DNA of 64,000 nucleotides, taken from JBOZRQ01 sp050789255. GTDB lineage: Bacteria; Bacillota; Sulfobacillia; Symbiobacteriales; Symbiobacteriaceae. Position 1 is the first letter of the stretch. Each line of letters opens with the position of its first letter. The position numbers were made by a program, and so were the translations under genes. The stretch covers positions 8,885 to 72,884 of the forward strand of contig JBOZRQ010000018.1 of the NCBI GenBank assembly GCA_050789255.1, read 5' to 3'. Under the pieces are notes generated by a model. It ran no database searches, was not told the DNA's origin, and saw only the letters and a list, made by a program, of their open reading frames with translations. This document shows positions 16,013-25,161 of the stretch, in pieces.

Positions 16013-17653
16013 CTAACTGCCGAGGTAAACGGCCCGGTGCTCCCAGCCGTCGCCGAGCGAGGTCTCGTTACAGAGCGTCCGTACCAGGTCAGGCCCGTAC
16101 TTGGCCAGGTAGGGCAGCACGGAGACGCTGCGCTCCTGGAGCCCGTCGGGGTACAGGTTCGCCTTCAGCCGGTCGAACTGCCGCAGCGCCACCTCGAGGT
16201 TCTTGCGGTGCTGCTGCCGGGCCTTCTCTTCCAGCTTGTTGATCTGTACGGCGATCTGCTTGCGGTTCTCCTCGGTTACGTGCTGCAGGTTCGGGTCGAG
16301 CTGCAGCACCGCGTTCACCAGGTTGCCGTAGAGCTGCTCAAAGTCGCTCCGGAAGTTCTGGAAGAGGTCGTTCAGGCCGAGCCGGTCCTCCCGCTCCATG
16401 AACTCCTTGCGGCGCTCATCGAGCTTGTAGACCGCATCGGTGAGCGAGAGCCCCTGCTTCTCCAGGATCCGGGCGATGGGCGGCTCGACCAGCGTGAAGG
16501 ACTCCCGGGGGTAGACCACGGGCATCTGCTGGCCGAGGGCGGTGTAGACCTGCTTGTAGAGGCCGAAGTAGGTCACCTCGCCCGGGCCGCCAACGTAGGC
16601 CAGGTCGGGGAGCAGGAAGGACTGGACCACCGGGCGCAGGACCACGTTGGTGCTGAAGAGCTCGGGGTGGGTGTTGGCCCGGTCCACCAGCTCCTCCAGG
16701 GACCAGCCGATCTCCTCCCGGTCGCGGATCCAGAAGTTCTCGCCGGCGCCCACGATCGGCAGGCGCTCGCCGTTGACGTACGTAAAGAGGTTCAGGTTGC
16801 CCAGCTGCCGGTCCACGGTGGGCTTGAAGCCCAGCTGCTCGAACAGCTCGTAGCCCTTGCCGAGCCCCTCCTCCACCGCCTCGTGGGAGCGGATCGCCCG
16901 CTCGAAGAAGGGCGCCTCGATCCGGCGGATGGCGGGGTCCGAGGGGTTGATGATGACCAGGCCGGTGCCCTCAAAGAGCCAGGTGATGAGCCGGACAAAC
17001 CAGTCCACCAGACTGCCGCCCGGGATGGCGGCGCTCTTGATGCGCTCAGCCACCTCGGCCTTGAACTCGGTCTCGGGCAGCAGGGCGAGGAACTCCTCGA
17101 TCACCTGGGGCAGCGAGGCCGGGGCCGGAGCAAGGCCGACGCTGCGGCGGTCGCCGTCGAAGGACTCGTGCAGGGCCACCCGGCCCATGGACTCGCCCCA
17201 CGGGGTCATGACCCAGGAGACCTCCTGCCAGTCGTGGTCCTCGGCGGCGACCCAGAAGACCGGCACCACGGGTACGCCAAGGCGCCCCGACTGCTGGCGG
17301 GCCAGGTGGATGGCGGTGATCGCCTTGTAGACGCTGTAAGCGGGTCCGGTAAAGATTCCGGCCTGCTGGCCGGTCACCACCGCAAGCGTCCCCTCCTTGG
17401 CGAGGAGGTCGATGTTAGCCATGGTCTCGGGGGCGGCGCCCAGAGCCTGGTTGTAGCTGCGGAGCGCCGCCGCCAGCGCTGCGCGGTCGCCGCGATAGCC
17501 GCCGCCGTTCAGATAGGCCGCTCGGGATTCGAAGGATGATTGCTGCGTCCAGTTATACTCGTACGCAGGTGCGATCTTTGCAAAGTCAAAAAGGAAGGCC
17601 TCGACGGCCGGGCTGGTGGACAGCCGCAGACCGGAGACCGGCTGGATCCTCAT
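16013..17653 (-). CDS. bshC: Bacillithiol biosynthesis cysteine-adding enzyme BshC
   Basis: A 546-residue cytosolic enzyme that joins cysteine to GlcN-malate in the last step of bacillithiol synthesis. The class-I-synthetase-like Rossmann core shows VVTGQQAGIFTGPAYSVYKA and PVFWVAAEDHDWQEV. A C-terminal coiled-coil region (residues ~440-510, INKLEEKARQQHRKNLEVAL) is also typical. Length is close to the usual ~540. Its ATG overlaps the selD stop as ATGA, so the thiol gene is translated together with the selenium genes. bshA and bshB are not in the window. Confidence 0.93.
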   Translation of the reverse strand: MRIQPVSGLRLSTSPAVEAFLFDFAKIAPAYEYNWTQQSSFESRAAYLNGGGYRGDRAALAAALRSYNQALGAAPETMANIDLLAKEGTLAVVTGQQAGIFTGPAYSVYKAITAIHLARQQSGRLGVPVVPVFWVAAEDHDWQEVSWVMTPWGESMGRVALHESFDGDRRSVGLAPAPASLPQVIEEFLALLPETEFKAEVAERIKSAAIPGGSLVDWFVRLITWLFEGTGLVIINPSDPAIRRIEAPFFERAIRSHEAVEEGLGKGYELFEQLGFKPTVDRQLGNLNLFTYVNGERLPIVGAGENFWIRDREEIGWSLEELVDRANTHPELFSTNVVLRPVVQSFLLPDLAYVGGPGEVTYFGLYKQVYTALGQQMPVVYPRESFTLVEPPIARILEKQGLSLTDAVYKLDERRKEFMEREDRLGLNDLFQNFRSDFEQLYGNLVNAVLQLDPNLQHVTEENRKQIAVQINKLEEKARQQHRKNLEVALRQFDRLKANLYPDGLQERSVSVLPYLAKYGPDLVRTLCNETSLGDGWEHRAVYLGS

Positions 17654-18711
17654 GAAGGCATCACCACAATCTTTCCGGGATGATCGGCGACGGCCTCGCC
17701 GATGATCTCGGCTACGATCGTCCCCTTCTGTTTCAGAGCGGCGACCAGGGCCTCCGCCTTATCGGCGGCCACAGCGATGAAGAGCCCGCCGGATGTGACG
17801 GCGTCGCACAGGATCATCTGCTGCGTCTGGTCGATGGCCGGGTCAAATGCTACGTACTCACGGGAAGTAAGGAACTTGTAGTTGTTCTTTGAGCCGCCGG
17901 GGAAGATCCCCTGGTCCGCATAGGTGTAGGTGCTCGGTAGCACCGGCACCTTCGAGGAGTAAATCCGCATGCCGACCTTGGACTCCCGGGCCACCTCGGA
18001 GGCGTGCCCCAGCAGGCCGAAGCCGGTGATGTCGGTCAGGCCCCGCACATCGAACGGCTCCAGGACGTCGACCACGTTGTTCAGCGTGGCCATGACACGG
18101 ATGGCCTCAGCGGCATCGTCAGGGGTAGCGGCGCCCCGCTTGATCGCCGTGGTGATAACGCCGATGCCGATCGGCTTGGTCAGCACCAGCACGTCGCCGG
18201 GACGGGCGCCCGCCTTGGCGCCGATCTTTCCCGGGTGGACCACGCCGGTGACCGAGAGGCCGAACTTCGGCTCGGGATCGTCGATGGAGTGGCCGCCCAG
18301 GATGACGGCGCCCGCCTCGCGGACCTTATCTGCGCCGCCCCGCAGGATCTCAGCCAGTATGCGCTTGTCAAGCTTCGTAATCGGGAAGCCCACCAGGTTC
18401 AGGGCCGTAATCGGGCGCCCGCCCATGGCGAAGACGTCCGAGAGGGCGTTGGCCGCAGCGATGGCGCCGAACCAGTAAGGGTCGTCCACGATGGGGGTAA
18501 AGAAATCGACGGTCTGGACGATGGCTACGTCCTCGCTAATGCGGTAAACCCCGGCGTCGTCAGGGCTGTCGAGCCCGACGATCACGTTGGCGTCGCTGAC
18601 GCTGGGGGGCAGGAACTTGAGCACTTCGGATAGATCCTCCGGACCTATCTTGCAGCCTCAGCCCGCCTTGCTGGAGTACTGGGTCAGCCGGATCTGCTCA
18701 GTGTCGCTCAC
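17650..18711 (-). CDS. selD: Selenide, water dikinase SelD, itself a selenoprotein (UGA recoded)
   Basis: A 353-residue enzyme that makes selenophosphate from selenide and ATP. The conventional frame opens only at 18624, but the frame continues upstream through TGA at 18660-18658 to a GTG at 18711 with AGGAGG upstream. The extension reads TQYSSKAGUGCKIGPEDLS, the catalytic loop of SelD with selenocysteine in the Cys/Sec position, followed by the essential Lys. Downstream are DDAGVYRI, FFTPIVDDPYWFGAIAAANA, GGHSIDDPEPKFGLSVTGV and DITGFGLLGHASEVA. A hairpin for Sec insertion follows the UGA. The gene starts 18 bases after selA and overlaps bshC. An automatic caller would truncate it. Confidence 0.93.
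18629..18649 (-). promoter_or_regulatory. Candidate bacterial SECIS hairpin in selD
   Basis: Eight bases after the UGA, GATAGGTCC pairs with GGATCTATC (nine pairs, one G-U) around the loop GGA. The apical loop is 17 bases from the UGA and begins with G, which fits the known spacing and guanine rule of bacterial SECIS elements. Confidence 0.8.
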
Positions 18712-18729
18712 GGAGGTCACCTCCTTCTT

Positions 18730-20142
18730 CTAGGCTTTAGACATGGCGGCCGCCATTGCAGATACCACCAGGTCCAGTTCTTCAGGCCAAAGTGTGCGCG
18801 GGTCGATCAGGACCTGGCCGCCGTAGACCCGGACCATGACCGGCGGATCCTGCTCCCGCAGGCAACGCTCGATCTGCTGGGGCGCCGGATGGGATACGGC
18901 CACCAGCCGGGTCGGCAGGTCGACGCCGGGCAGGGAGCCGCCGCCGACCTGGGAGGCGCCGTCGATGACGCTCACTCTGGCGCCGGGGATCGCCTGGGTC
19001 AGCCGGGCGGCCAGGTCATCCGCCACCGGGGCGAGGTCGCCCACCGTCAGGCCCATCATGCGCAGGGTCGGGATTCGCTTGACCGCCTTCTCGGGCTCCA
19101 GATACAGCTTTAGCGTCGCCTCGATGCCGGCCAGGGTTAGCTTATCCACCCGCAGGGCTCGGGTGAGCGGGTGCTTCTTGCACGTTGCTACCAGCTCTTT
19201 TTTGCCCACGATGAAGCCGCCCTGGGGGGCGCCCAGCAGCTTGTCGCCGGAGAAGGTGACCAGGTCGGCCCCGTCCCGGATCAGCTCAGGCATGGTCGCC
19301 TCGTGCCCCAGCCCGAAGCGCTGGAGATCGACCATCACCCCGGAGCCCCAGTCCACCAGGCAGTGGATTCCCTGGCTGTGGGCGATGCGGGCCATCTCTG
19401 CGGTCTCGACCTCGGCGGTGAAGCCAAGGATCTTGAAGTTGGAGGTGTGGACCTTCAGGAGGGCGCCCGTCTCGGGGCGGATGGCGCGCTCGTAGTCGTA
19501 GGGGTGGGTCTTGTTGGTGGTGCCCACCTCGACCAGGCGGGCGCCGCCCTGCTCCATCACGTCGGGCACCCGGAAGGAGCCGCCGATCTCGACCAGTTCG
19601 CCCCGGCTGACCACGACCTCCTTCCCGGCGCACAGGGCCGAGAGCATCAGCAGCACGGCGCCGGCGTTGTTGTTGACCACCAGGGCCGCCTCGGCGCCGG
19701 TGAGCTGGCAGAGCAGCTCCTCGACGTGGGCGTAGCGGGAACCCCGCTCGCCGGTCTGAAGGTCGAGCTCCAGGTTATTGTACCGGGTGGCGATGTCCGT
19801 CATGGCCTTCACCGCCTCCTCGGCGAGCGGGGAGCGGCCCATATTGGTATGCAGGACCACGCCAGTCGCGTTGATCACCCGGCGCAGCCGGGGCTGAAGG
19901 CGGGCGCCCAACTGGCGCGCTACAGCGGCCGCCAGGGCGTCGGTGCTCAGGTCGAGCCCGGCGACATCCGCCTCGGACTGGGCCTGCATGACGGCCTTGC
20001 GGACCTGGCCCAGGGCGGCGCCGACGGCGTCCACCACCAGCTGTCGCTCATGTTGTTGGAGCAGCCTGACCACGGTCTCGGCGGCCAGGATGGTGTTTAC
20101 GGGAGGGAGCTGTCGCAGCAGTTGCTGTTGCCACGGTTTCAA
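18730..20142 (-). CDS. selA: L-seryl-tRNA(Sec) selenium transferase
   Basis: A 470-residue PLP enzyme that converts Ser-tRNA(Sec) to Sec-tRNA(Sec) using selenophosphate. Family marks are LRQLPPVNTIL at the N-terminus, RRVINATGVVLHTNMGRSPL, YNNLELDLQTGERGSRYAHV, VVNNNAGAVLL and the PLP lysine in TFSGDKLLGAPQGG. The start is ambiguous. I chose TTG at 20142 because GGAGG lies eight bases upstream; ATG at 20157 would be about 13 bases from the predicted transcription start and lacks a ribosome binding site. It is the first gene of selA-selD-bshC. Confidence 0.92.
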   Translation of the reverse strand: MKPWQQQLLRQLPPVNTILAAETVVRLLQQHERQLVVDAVGAALGQVRKAVMQAQSEADVAGLDLSTDALAAAVARQLGARLQPRLRRVINATGVVLHTNMGRSPLAEEAVKAMTDIATRYNNLELDLQTGERGSRYAHVEELLCQLTGAEAALVVNNNAGAVLLMLSALCAGKEVVVSRGELVEIGGSFRVPDVMEQGGARLVEVGTTNKTHPYDYERAIRPETGALLKVHTSNFKILGFTAEVETAEMARIAHSQGIHCLVDWGSGVMVDLQRFGLGHEATMPELIRDGADLVTFSGDKLLGAPQGGFIVGKKELVATCKKHPLTRALRVDKLTLAGIEATLKLYLEPEKAVKRIPTLRMMGLTVGDLAPVADDLAARLTQAIPGARVSVIDGASQVGGGSLPGVDLPTRLVAVSHPAPQQIERCLREQDPPVMVRVYGGQVLIDPRTLWPEELDLVVSAMAAAMSKA

Positions 20143-20176
20143 CGGGGTGTCCTCCATGGGAGCGGGGTTTTTCCTT

Positions 20177-20182
20177 ATTATA
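20177..20182 (-). promoter_or_regulatory. Consensus -10 element for the selA operon
   Basis: TATAAT on the minus strand lies 35-40 bases ahead of the chosen selA start. No good -35 hexamer is seen 16-18 bases upstream, so the promoter call is tentative. Confidence 0.4.
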
Positions 20183-20283
20183 GTCTGACGATCGCAGGTT
20201 CGGTAGGTTTGTGGCGAAGAACAAACCGACAATACGAAACGTCATATATCTGAACAATGACGCCCAATGGAGATGATCTCGAA

Positions 20284-23200
20284 ATGAACAGACGCCTACA
20301 ACTGATCGTCGCCGTGATCACTGTTGTTGCGATCGCAGTCGGCGGGATCTATTGGCTTGGCAAGGGCAAGCCCAGCAGCTCCCCGCTGCCCGCTGGCCCG
20401 GGCGCCCTGGTCGCCCTGGTGCCGACCCAGAGCACCCCCTCGGGCGTGGAGGCGACCACCGGGTTCCGCCTGACCTCCGAGAGGGCGCTCGACCTGGCCG
20501 ACGTGCAGAAGAGCCTGACCGTGCAGCCCGCAGTCGACCTGCGGGTAGAGCCCGTCGGCGCCGGCGGCCGGGAGTTCCGGGTCATGCCCAGCCGGTCGCT
20601 GGATGCCAACCGGGTCTACCGGTTCAGGCTGGCTGCGTCCGCCGGGGTCGACCGTACATACCAGTGGTCCTTCCAGACCCGGGCCGAGTTCCGGGTGCTG
20701 GGGAGCCTGCCCCGCCACCAGGGCCAGGGCGTGCCGCTGAACTCGGGCATCGAGATCACCTTCAGCCACGAGGACTGGGCCGACATTGAGCCCTTCTTCG
20801 AGATCAGCCCGAAGGTGCCGGGCCGCTTCGAGCGGCACAAGAAGACTGCCGTCTTCGTGCCCACGGAGAAGTTTGCGGAGGGGACCGTCTACACCGTCAC
20901 GCTCAAGAAGGGCGTGGGGCAGACCCAGGGCCCGGGGGCGATCAAGGAGGACTTCTCCTTCGCCTTCGAGACCATCGCCCAGACCGGCGAGAAGGGCGAG
21001 GTCCACTTCTCGCTGCCGACCCTGCAGGAGTTCACGCCCGACACCGCCCCCTTCTTCCAGGTCTCCTATTACGCTCGCGATAAGAATTCCCCGCCGCCCA
21101 TGGATGTAGCAGTCTACCGTTACAGCGACGCCGCCGCCTTCGTCGGGGCCGTCACCCAGTCGGACCGGGTGCCGTCCTGGTCGGCCTTCGCCCGGTCGCG
21201 CTACCACGTGCCCACCGACGGGCTCGAGCGGGTGGCCAGCTTTAAGGCCGAGGCCAAGCAGCTGCCGAACGTCGGACTCTACCTGATGTACCCCGAACCC
21301 CTGCGCCCCGGCTACTACGTCGCCACCTTCAAGGCCGGCGACCTGGTCCGGGAGTCGCTCTTCCAGGTGACCGACCTGTCCAGCTACGCCGCCATGACCA
21401 CGACCCAGACGCTGGTCTGGTTCAACGATCTCGCCACCAAGGCCCCGGCTGCCGGAACCAAGTTGAAGGCGCTGGGCGCCGGCCATGAAGCCACCGCCGA
21501 CAAGGATGGCGTGGCCGTGCTGCCCACCCCGCAGGGCGCCACGCCGCAGTTTTACCTGCACGCCACGGCGCCGGGCGGAAAGGAAGCGGTGGTCCCGCTG
21601 GCCGGGCTTGATTACTGGTACTGGAGCTACTGGGGCCGGCAAGAGACCGCCGCCCTGTACTGGAAGTACCTCTACCTCGACCGGGCGCTCTACAAACCGG
21701 CGGACAAGGTGAACCTCTGGGGCATCGTCAGGCCCCGGGAGCCCGGCGCCAAGCCGGTGACCGAGGTGACCGCCGAGGTGGTGCGCAGCGACGGTGGCGG
21801 TTATGGCAACCGCCCCATGGCGCTCGCCACCGCCACCATCCCCGTGGTGGACTCCACCTTCACGGGGAGCGTCGCCCTGCCCAACCTGCGACCCGGCAGC
21901 TATCAGCTGACCGTGCGCATGGGCGAGGAGTACCTGGTCGAGCGCTGGTTCGAGGTGCAGACCTACACCAAGCCCGCGTACGACATCGACGTGACCACCG
22001 ACAAGCGGGCGATCTTCCTGAACGAGACCGCCCAGTTCCAGGTGAAGGCCGCCTTCTTCGAGGGGACGCCGGTCCCGGGCCTGCGGCTGAACTATAGCGT
22101 CTCGGGCGCCTCCGGCCAGGTCACCACCGACGGGGCCGGCGAGGCCGCCATCACCTTCCGGCCCGACTCGGTCGAGAAGAACTACTACGGCAACTGGGGC
22201 GGGCCGAGCACCGCCTGGTTCCAGGTGAACGCGGACCTGCCCGAGACCGGGCCAATCAGCGCCCAGTCCACCCTCATGGTCTTCCCGCGCAACGTCACCT
22301 TCGCCCCGACTGTCACTGTGCAGCAGGGCCAGGCCACCTTCACCGGGCAGGCTGACCACATCGACCTCGATCAGATCAACGCGGGCGGCAACGCCTGGGA
22401 GTACAAGGGCGCCCCGGCCGCCGACCGCACGGTCAGGGGCCAGCTGGTCGAACACCGGTGGATTCGGGAGGATGCCGGCGAGTACTACGACTTCATCCAG
22501 AAGACCGTGCAGAAGGCGTACCGCTACCGCGAGGAGCGCACCCAGGTGGGCAGCTTCACCAGCACCACCGATTCCGCCGGCCGCTTCACCCACACGATGA
22601 CGATCGAACCTGAGAAGTCCTACGAGGTCCAGCTACAGCTCCAGGACACCAACGGGAACTGGGTGGAGCAGTCGCTCTGGTTCAGCGGCAAGGAGTACCA
22701 GGGCTACAACGACTCCTTCTATCGCTACTACAACCTGGACGCCGGCGCCAAGAGCGAATGGGGCCTGGGTGAGCAGATCTCCCTGGTCTTTAGAGAGAAT
22801 CAGCGGCCCACGGAGGACCGGGCCCGGGGCTACCTCTTCTACACCGCCCGGCAGGGCCTGCAGAGCTACAAGGTCCAGGACCAGGGCACCTTCCGCACGG
22901 CCCTGCGCGAGCAGGACCTGCCCAACACCAACATCAAGGCGGTCTTCTTTGATGGCCGCCGGTACCGGGAGGCGCAGGAGCGGACGCTCCGCTTCGATGC
23001 CAAGGAGCGGGAGCTGAAGGTGACCATTACCCCGGACAAGCAGGAGTACCGCCCCGGCGATACGGTGGGGCTGGCGATCCGGGTGATCGACAAGAACGGC
23101 AAGCCGGTGAAGGCCCAGGTCAACCTGAACCTGGTCGACGAGGCGCTCTTCGCCCTGGAGGAGCAATACGTCAACCTGCTGGGCCAGCTCTATGGAGAGC

Positions 23201-25161
23201 ACATGACGTCCGGGGTCCTGCGCAGTCGCTCCTCGCACTTCGTGCCCGAGCCGGGCAACTTTGCGGAGAAGGGCGGCGACGGCGGCGGCGCCCGCAAGGA
23301 CTTCCAGGACGCCATCTACTTCGCTACCGTCGCGACCGATGACAAGGGCGTGGCGAGCGCCAGCTTCAAGGTCCCGGACAACCTGACCTCCTGGCGGGTC
23401 ACCTGGCACGCCCTGGCGCCCGGCTCCATGGAGGCCGCCCACGGCACCGCCAAGATCCCGGTGCGCCTCCCGTTCTTCATCGACACCGTGATCGGCGAGA
23501 GCTATCTGACCGGGGACAAGCCCGTGATCACGCTGCGGAGCTACGGCACGGCGATGCAGGCAAAGCGGCAGGTGTACTACGGGGTCAAGCTCACCGCCCC
23601 CGACGGGTCGGTCTTCGAACAGCGCGACGTAGAAGGAACGGCCTTCGCCCCCACTGCGATCCCCCTGCCGGCGCTGAAGCCGGGCACCTATACAGTGCGG
23701 GTCAGCGCCGGGGCCGCTGGCGGCCTGCACGATGAGGTCGAGCAGACGTTCACCGTGGTTGACTCTTACCTGCGCCAGAACAAGGTGGACTTCTTCACGC
23801 TGAGCGAGGGGCTGAAGGTGAAGGGCGCCGAGAAGGGCATCACCACCCTGACCTTCACCGACCTGGAGCGCAGCCGCTATCTCCAGCTGCTCCAGCAGCT
23901 CCAGTGGCAGTGGGGCAACCGCTTCGAGCAGAAGCTGGCCCGCAGCGTCGCCGCGGATCTGCTTGAGGAGCACTTCGGTGCACCCAAGGGCTCTGGCACC
24001 GAAGAGCTGAACACCCTTGCCTACCAGACCCCGGCGGGCAGCGTGGCGATCCTGCCCTACAGCGACGGGGACCTGTTGCTCTCCGTGCTGGCCGCCGACC
24101 TGGCCCCGGACCGCTTCGACCAGGGCGCCCTCCAGCTCTACTTCGAGAAGATCCTCGCCGACGCAGGCGCCGGCAGGGAGCAGGCGATCCTGGCCCTCTA
24201 CGGCCTGGCCGCCCTGGAGCAGCCGGTGCTGTTGGAAGCCCAGTCGCTGCTCAAGGAGAGTAACCTTACCCCAAGTGAGCAGCTCTACCTGGCCCTCACC
24301 CTCGCCGTGGTCGGCGACCACGAGGGCGCCCGCCCCCTCTTCTACAGCCTCTTGGAAAAGTACAGCGAGCAGGTCGGCAGCGCTGCTCGGATCAAGGAGG
24401 GGCGCGACCAGGATGAGATCCTGACCGCCACCGCCCTGGCCGGGATGCTTGCGGCCAAACTGGGCGAGCCCCATGCGCCGGCCTTTGCCGAGTACCTGTC
24501 GGAGAACCCGACCAAGGAGGTCCTGCTGCTCCTGGAGGAGGCGATCCTGCTGCGGGATGGGCTGCCCCAGCTGGCCGTCGCCCCGGCCGCCTTCACGTAT
24601 GAGCTGAACGGCAAGTCGGAGCGCGTGGAGTTGAAGGCCGGCCAGCCCTTCCGGCTGCCGGTGAGCAGCACCGCCCTGGAGACGCTGAAGTTCCGGGAGA
24701 TCCAGGGCAAGGTCGGCCTCGCCGTAGAGTACGAGGGACCCCTGGCGGCTGCCGACGTAAAGCAGCAGAGCGGCTTTAAGGTCAGCCGCAGCTACGACGT
24801 GCGCGGCAAGGCAGGCCAAGCGATCCGGCCCGGTGACGTGGTGGTGGTGACGCTCAGCTACACCATTCCTGGCACGGCGCCCGGCGGCGGCTACGAGATC
24901 AGCGATTACCTGCCCTCGGGCCTCAAGCTGATCGAGCGGCCCTGGCAGTTCGGCGCCGAGCCGGGTAAGAACTGGCGCTGGCCAGCCGAGGTGAACGGCC
25001 AGAAGGTCACCTTCTACGCCGGCAAGGACGGCGGGCCGATCGTCTACTACGCCCGGGTGACTGGAGCGGGCAGCTACCGAGCGCAGGAGCCCATCCTCCA
25101 GCACCAGCGCAGCGGGCTGATCTACAGCAGCGGCGCCGCGTCGGTGGTGGAGATCAAATGA
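20284..25161 (+). CDS. Alpha-2-macroglobulin family protein lacking the thioester cysteine
   Basis: A ~1625-residue membrane-anchored extracytoplasmic protein. Residues ~4-25 form an uncleaved anchor (LIVAVITVVAIAVGGIYWLG) with no lipobox. Ig-like and MG repeats fill the first half (MG2-like YLDRALYKPADKVNLWGIVR, TYTKPAYDIDVTTDKRAIFL). The A2M core includes VNLNLVDEALFALEE and KVPDNLTSWRVTWHALAPGS. Where family members carry CxEQ, this one reads GNRFEQ (residues ~1211-1216), so it cannot form a thioester. A C-terminal domain (YEISDYLPSGLKLIERPW) completes the fold. It overlaps the Memo-like gene by ATGA. Known relatives trap proteases; the ligand here is unknown. Confidence 0.88.
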   Translation: MNRRLQLIVAVITVVAIAVGGIYWLGKGKPSSSPLPAGPGALVALVPTQSTPSGVEATTGFRLTSERALDLADVQKSLTVQPAVDLRVEPVGAGGREFRVMPSRSLDANRVYRFRLAASAGVDRTYQWSFQTRAEFRVLGSLPRHQGQGVPLNSGIEITFSHEDWADIEPFFEISPKVPGRFERHKKTAVFVPTEKFAEGTVYTVTLKKGVGQTQGPGAIKEDFSFAFETIAQTGEKGEVHFSLPTLQEFTPDTAPFFQVSYYARDKNSPPPMDVAVYRYSDAAAFVGAVTQSDRVPSWSAFARSRYHVPTDGLERVASFKAEAKQLPNVGLYLMYPEPLRPGYYVATFKAGDLVRESLFQVTDLSSYAAMTTTQTLVWFNDLATKAPAAGTKLKALGAGHEATADKDGVAVLPTPQGATPQFYLHATAPGGKEAVVPLAGLDYWYWSYWGRQETAALYWKYLYLDRALYKPADKVNLWGIVRPREPGAKPVTEVTAEVVRSDGGGYGNRPMALATATIPVVDSTFTGSVALPNLRPGSYQLTVRMGEEYLVERWFEVQTYTKPAYDIDVTTDKRAIFLNETAQFQVKAAFFEGTPVPGLRLNYSVSGASGQVTTDGAGEAAITFRPDSVEKNYYGNWGGPSTAWFQVNADLPETGPISAQSTLMVFPRNVTFAPTVTVQQGQATFTGQADHIDLDQINAGGNAWEYKGAPAADRTVRGQLVEHRWIREDAGEYYDFIQKTVQKAYRYREERTQVGSFTSTTDSAGRFTHTMTIEPEKSYEVQLQLQDTNGNWVEQSLWFSGKEYQGYNDSFYRYYNLDAGAKSEWGLGEQISLVFRENQRPTEDRARGYLFYTARQGLQSYKVQDQGTFRTALREQDLPNTNIKAVFFDGRRYREAQERTLRFDAKERELKVTITPDKQEYRPGDTVGLAIRVIDKNGKPVKAQVNLNLVDEALFALEEQYVNLLGQLYGEHMTSGVLRSRSSHFVPEPGNFAEKGGDGGGARKDFQDAIYFATVATDDKGVASASFKVPDNLTSWRVTWHALAPGSMEAAHGTAKIPVRLPFFIDTVIGESYLTGDKPVITLRSYGTAMQAKRQVYYGVKLTAPDGSVFEQRDVEGTAFAPTAIPLPALKPGTYTVRVSAGAAGGLHDEVEQTFTVVDSYLRQNKVDFFTLSEGLKVKGAEKGITTLTFTDLERSRYLQLLQQLQWQWGNRFEQKLARSVAADLLEEHFGAPKGSGTEELNTLAYQTPAGSVAILPYSDGDLLLSVLAADLAPDRFDQGALQLYFEKILADAGAGREQAILALYGLAALEQPVLLEAQSLLKESNLTPSEQLYLALTLAVVGDHEGARPLFYSLLEKYSEQVGSAARIKEGRDQDEILTATALAGMLAAKLGEPHAPAFAEYLSENPTKEVLLLLEEAILLRDGLPQLAVAPAAFTYELNGKSERVELKAGQPFRLPVSSTALETLKFREIQGKVGLAVEYEGPLAAADVKQQSGFKVSRSYDVRGKAGQAIRPGDVVVVTLSYTIPGTAPGGGYEISDYLPSGLKLIERPWQFGAEPGKNWRWPAEVNGQKVTFYAGKDGGPIVYYARVTGAGSYRAQEPILQHQRSGLIYSSGAASVVEIK

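Noticed and set aside
18622..18624. GTG at 18624 as the selD start
   Set aside because: It would remove the catalytic Sec/Lys loop; homology clearly continues upstream through the UGA.
22633..25104. 823-codon open frame on the minus strand
   Set aside because: It is antisense to the A2M gene, has no recognisable domain, and is low in complexity (Leu/Gly/Ala/Val rich), as expected of the shadow of a GC-rich gene.
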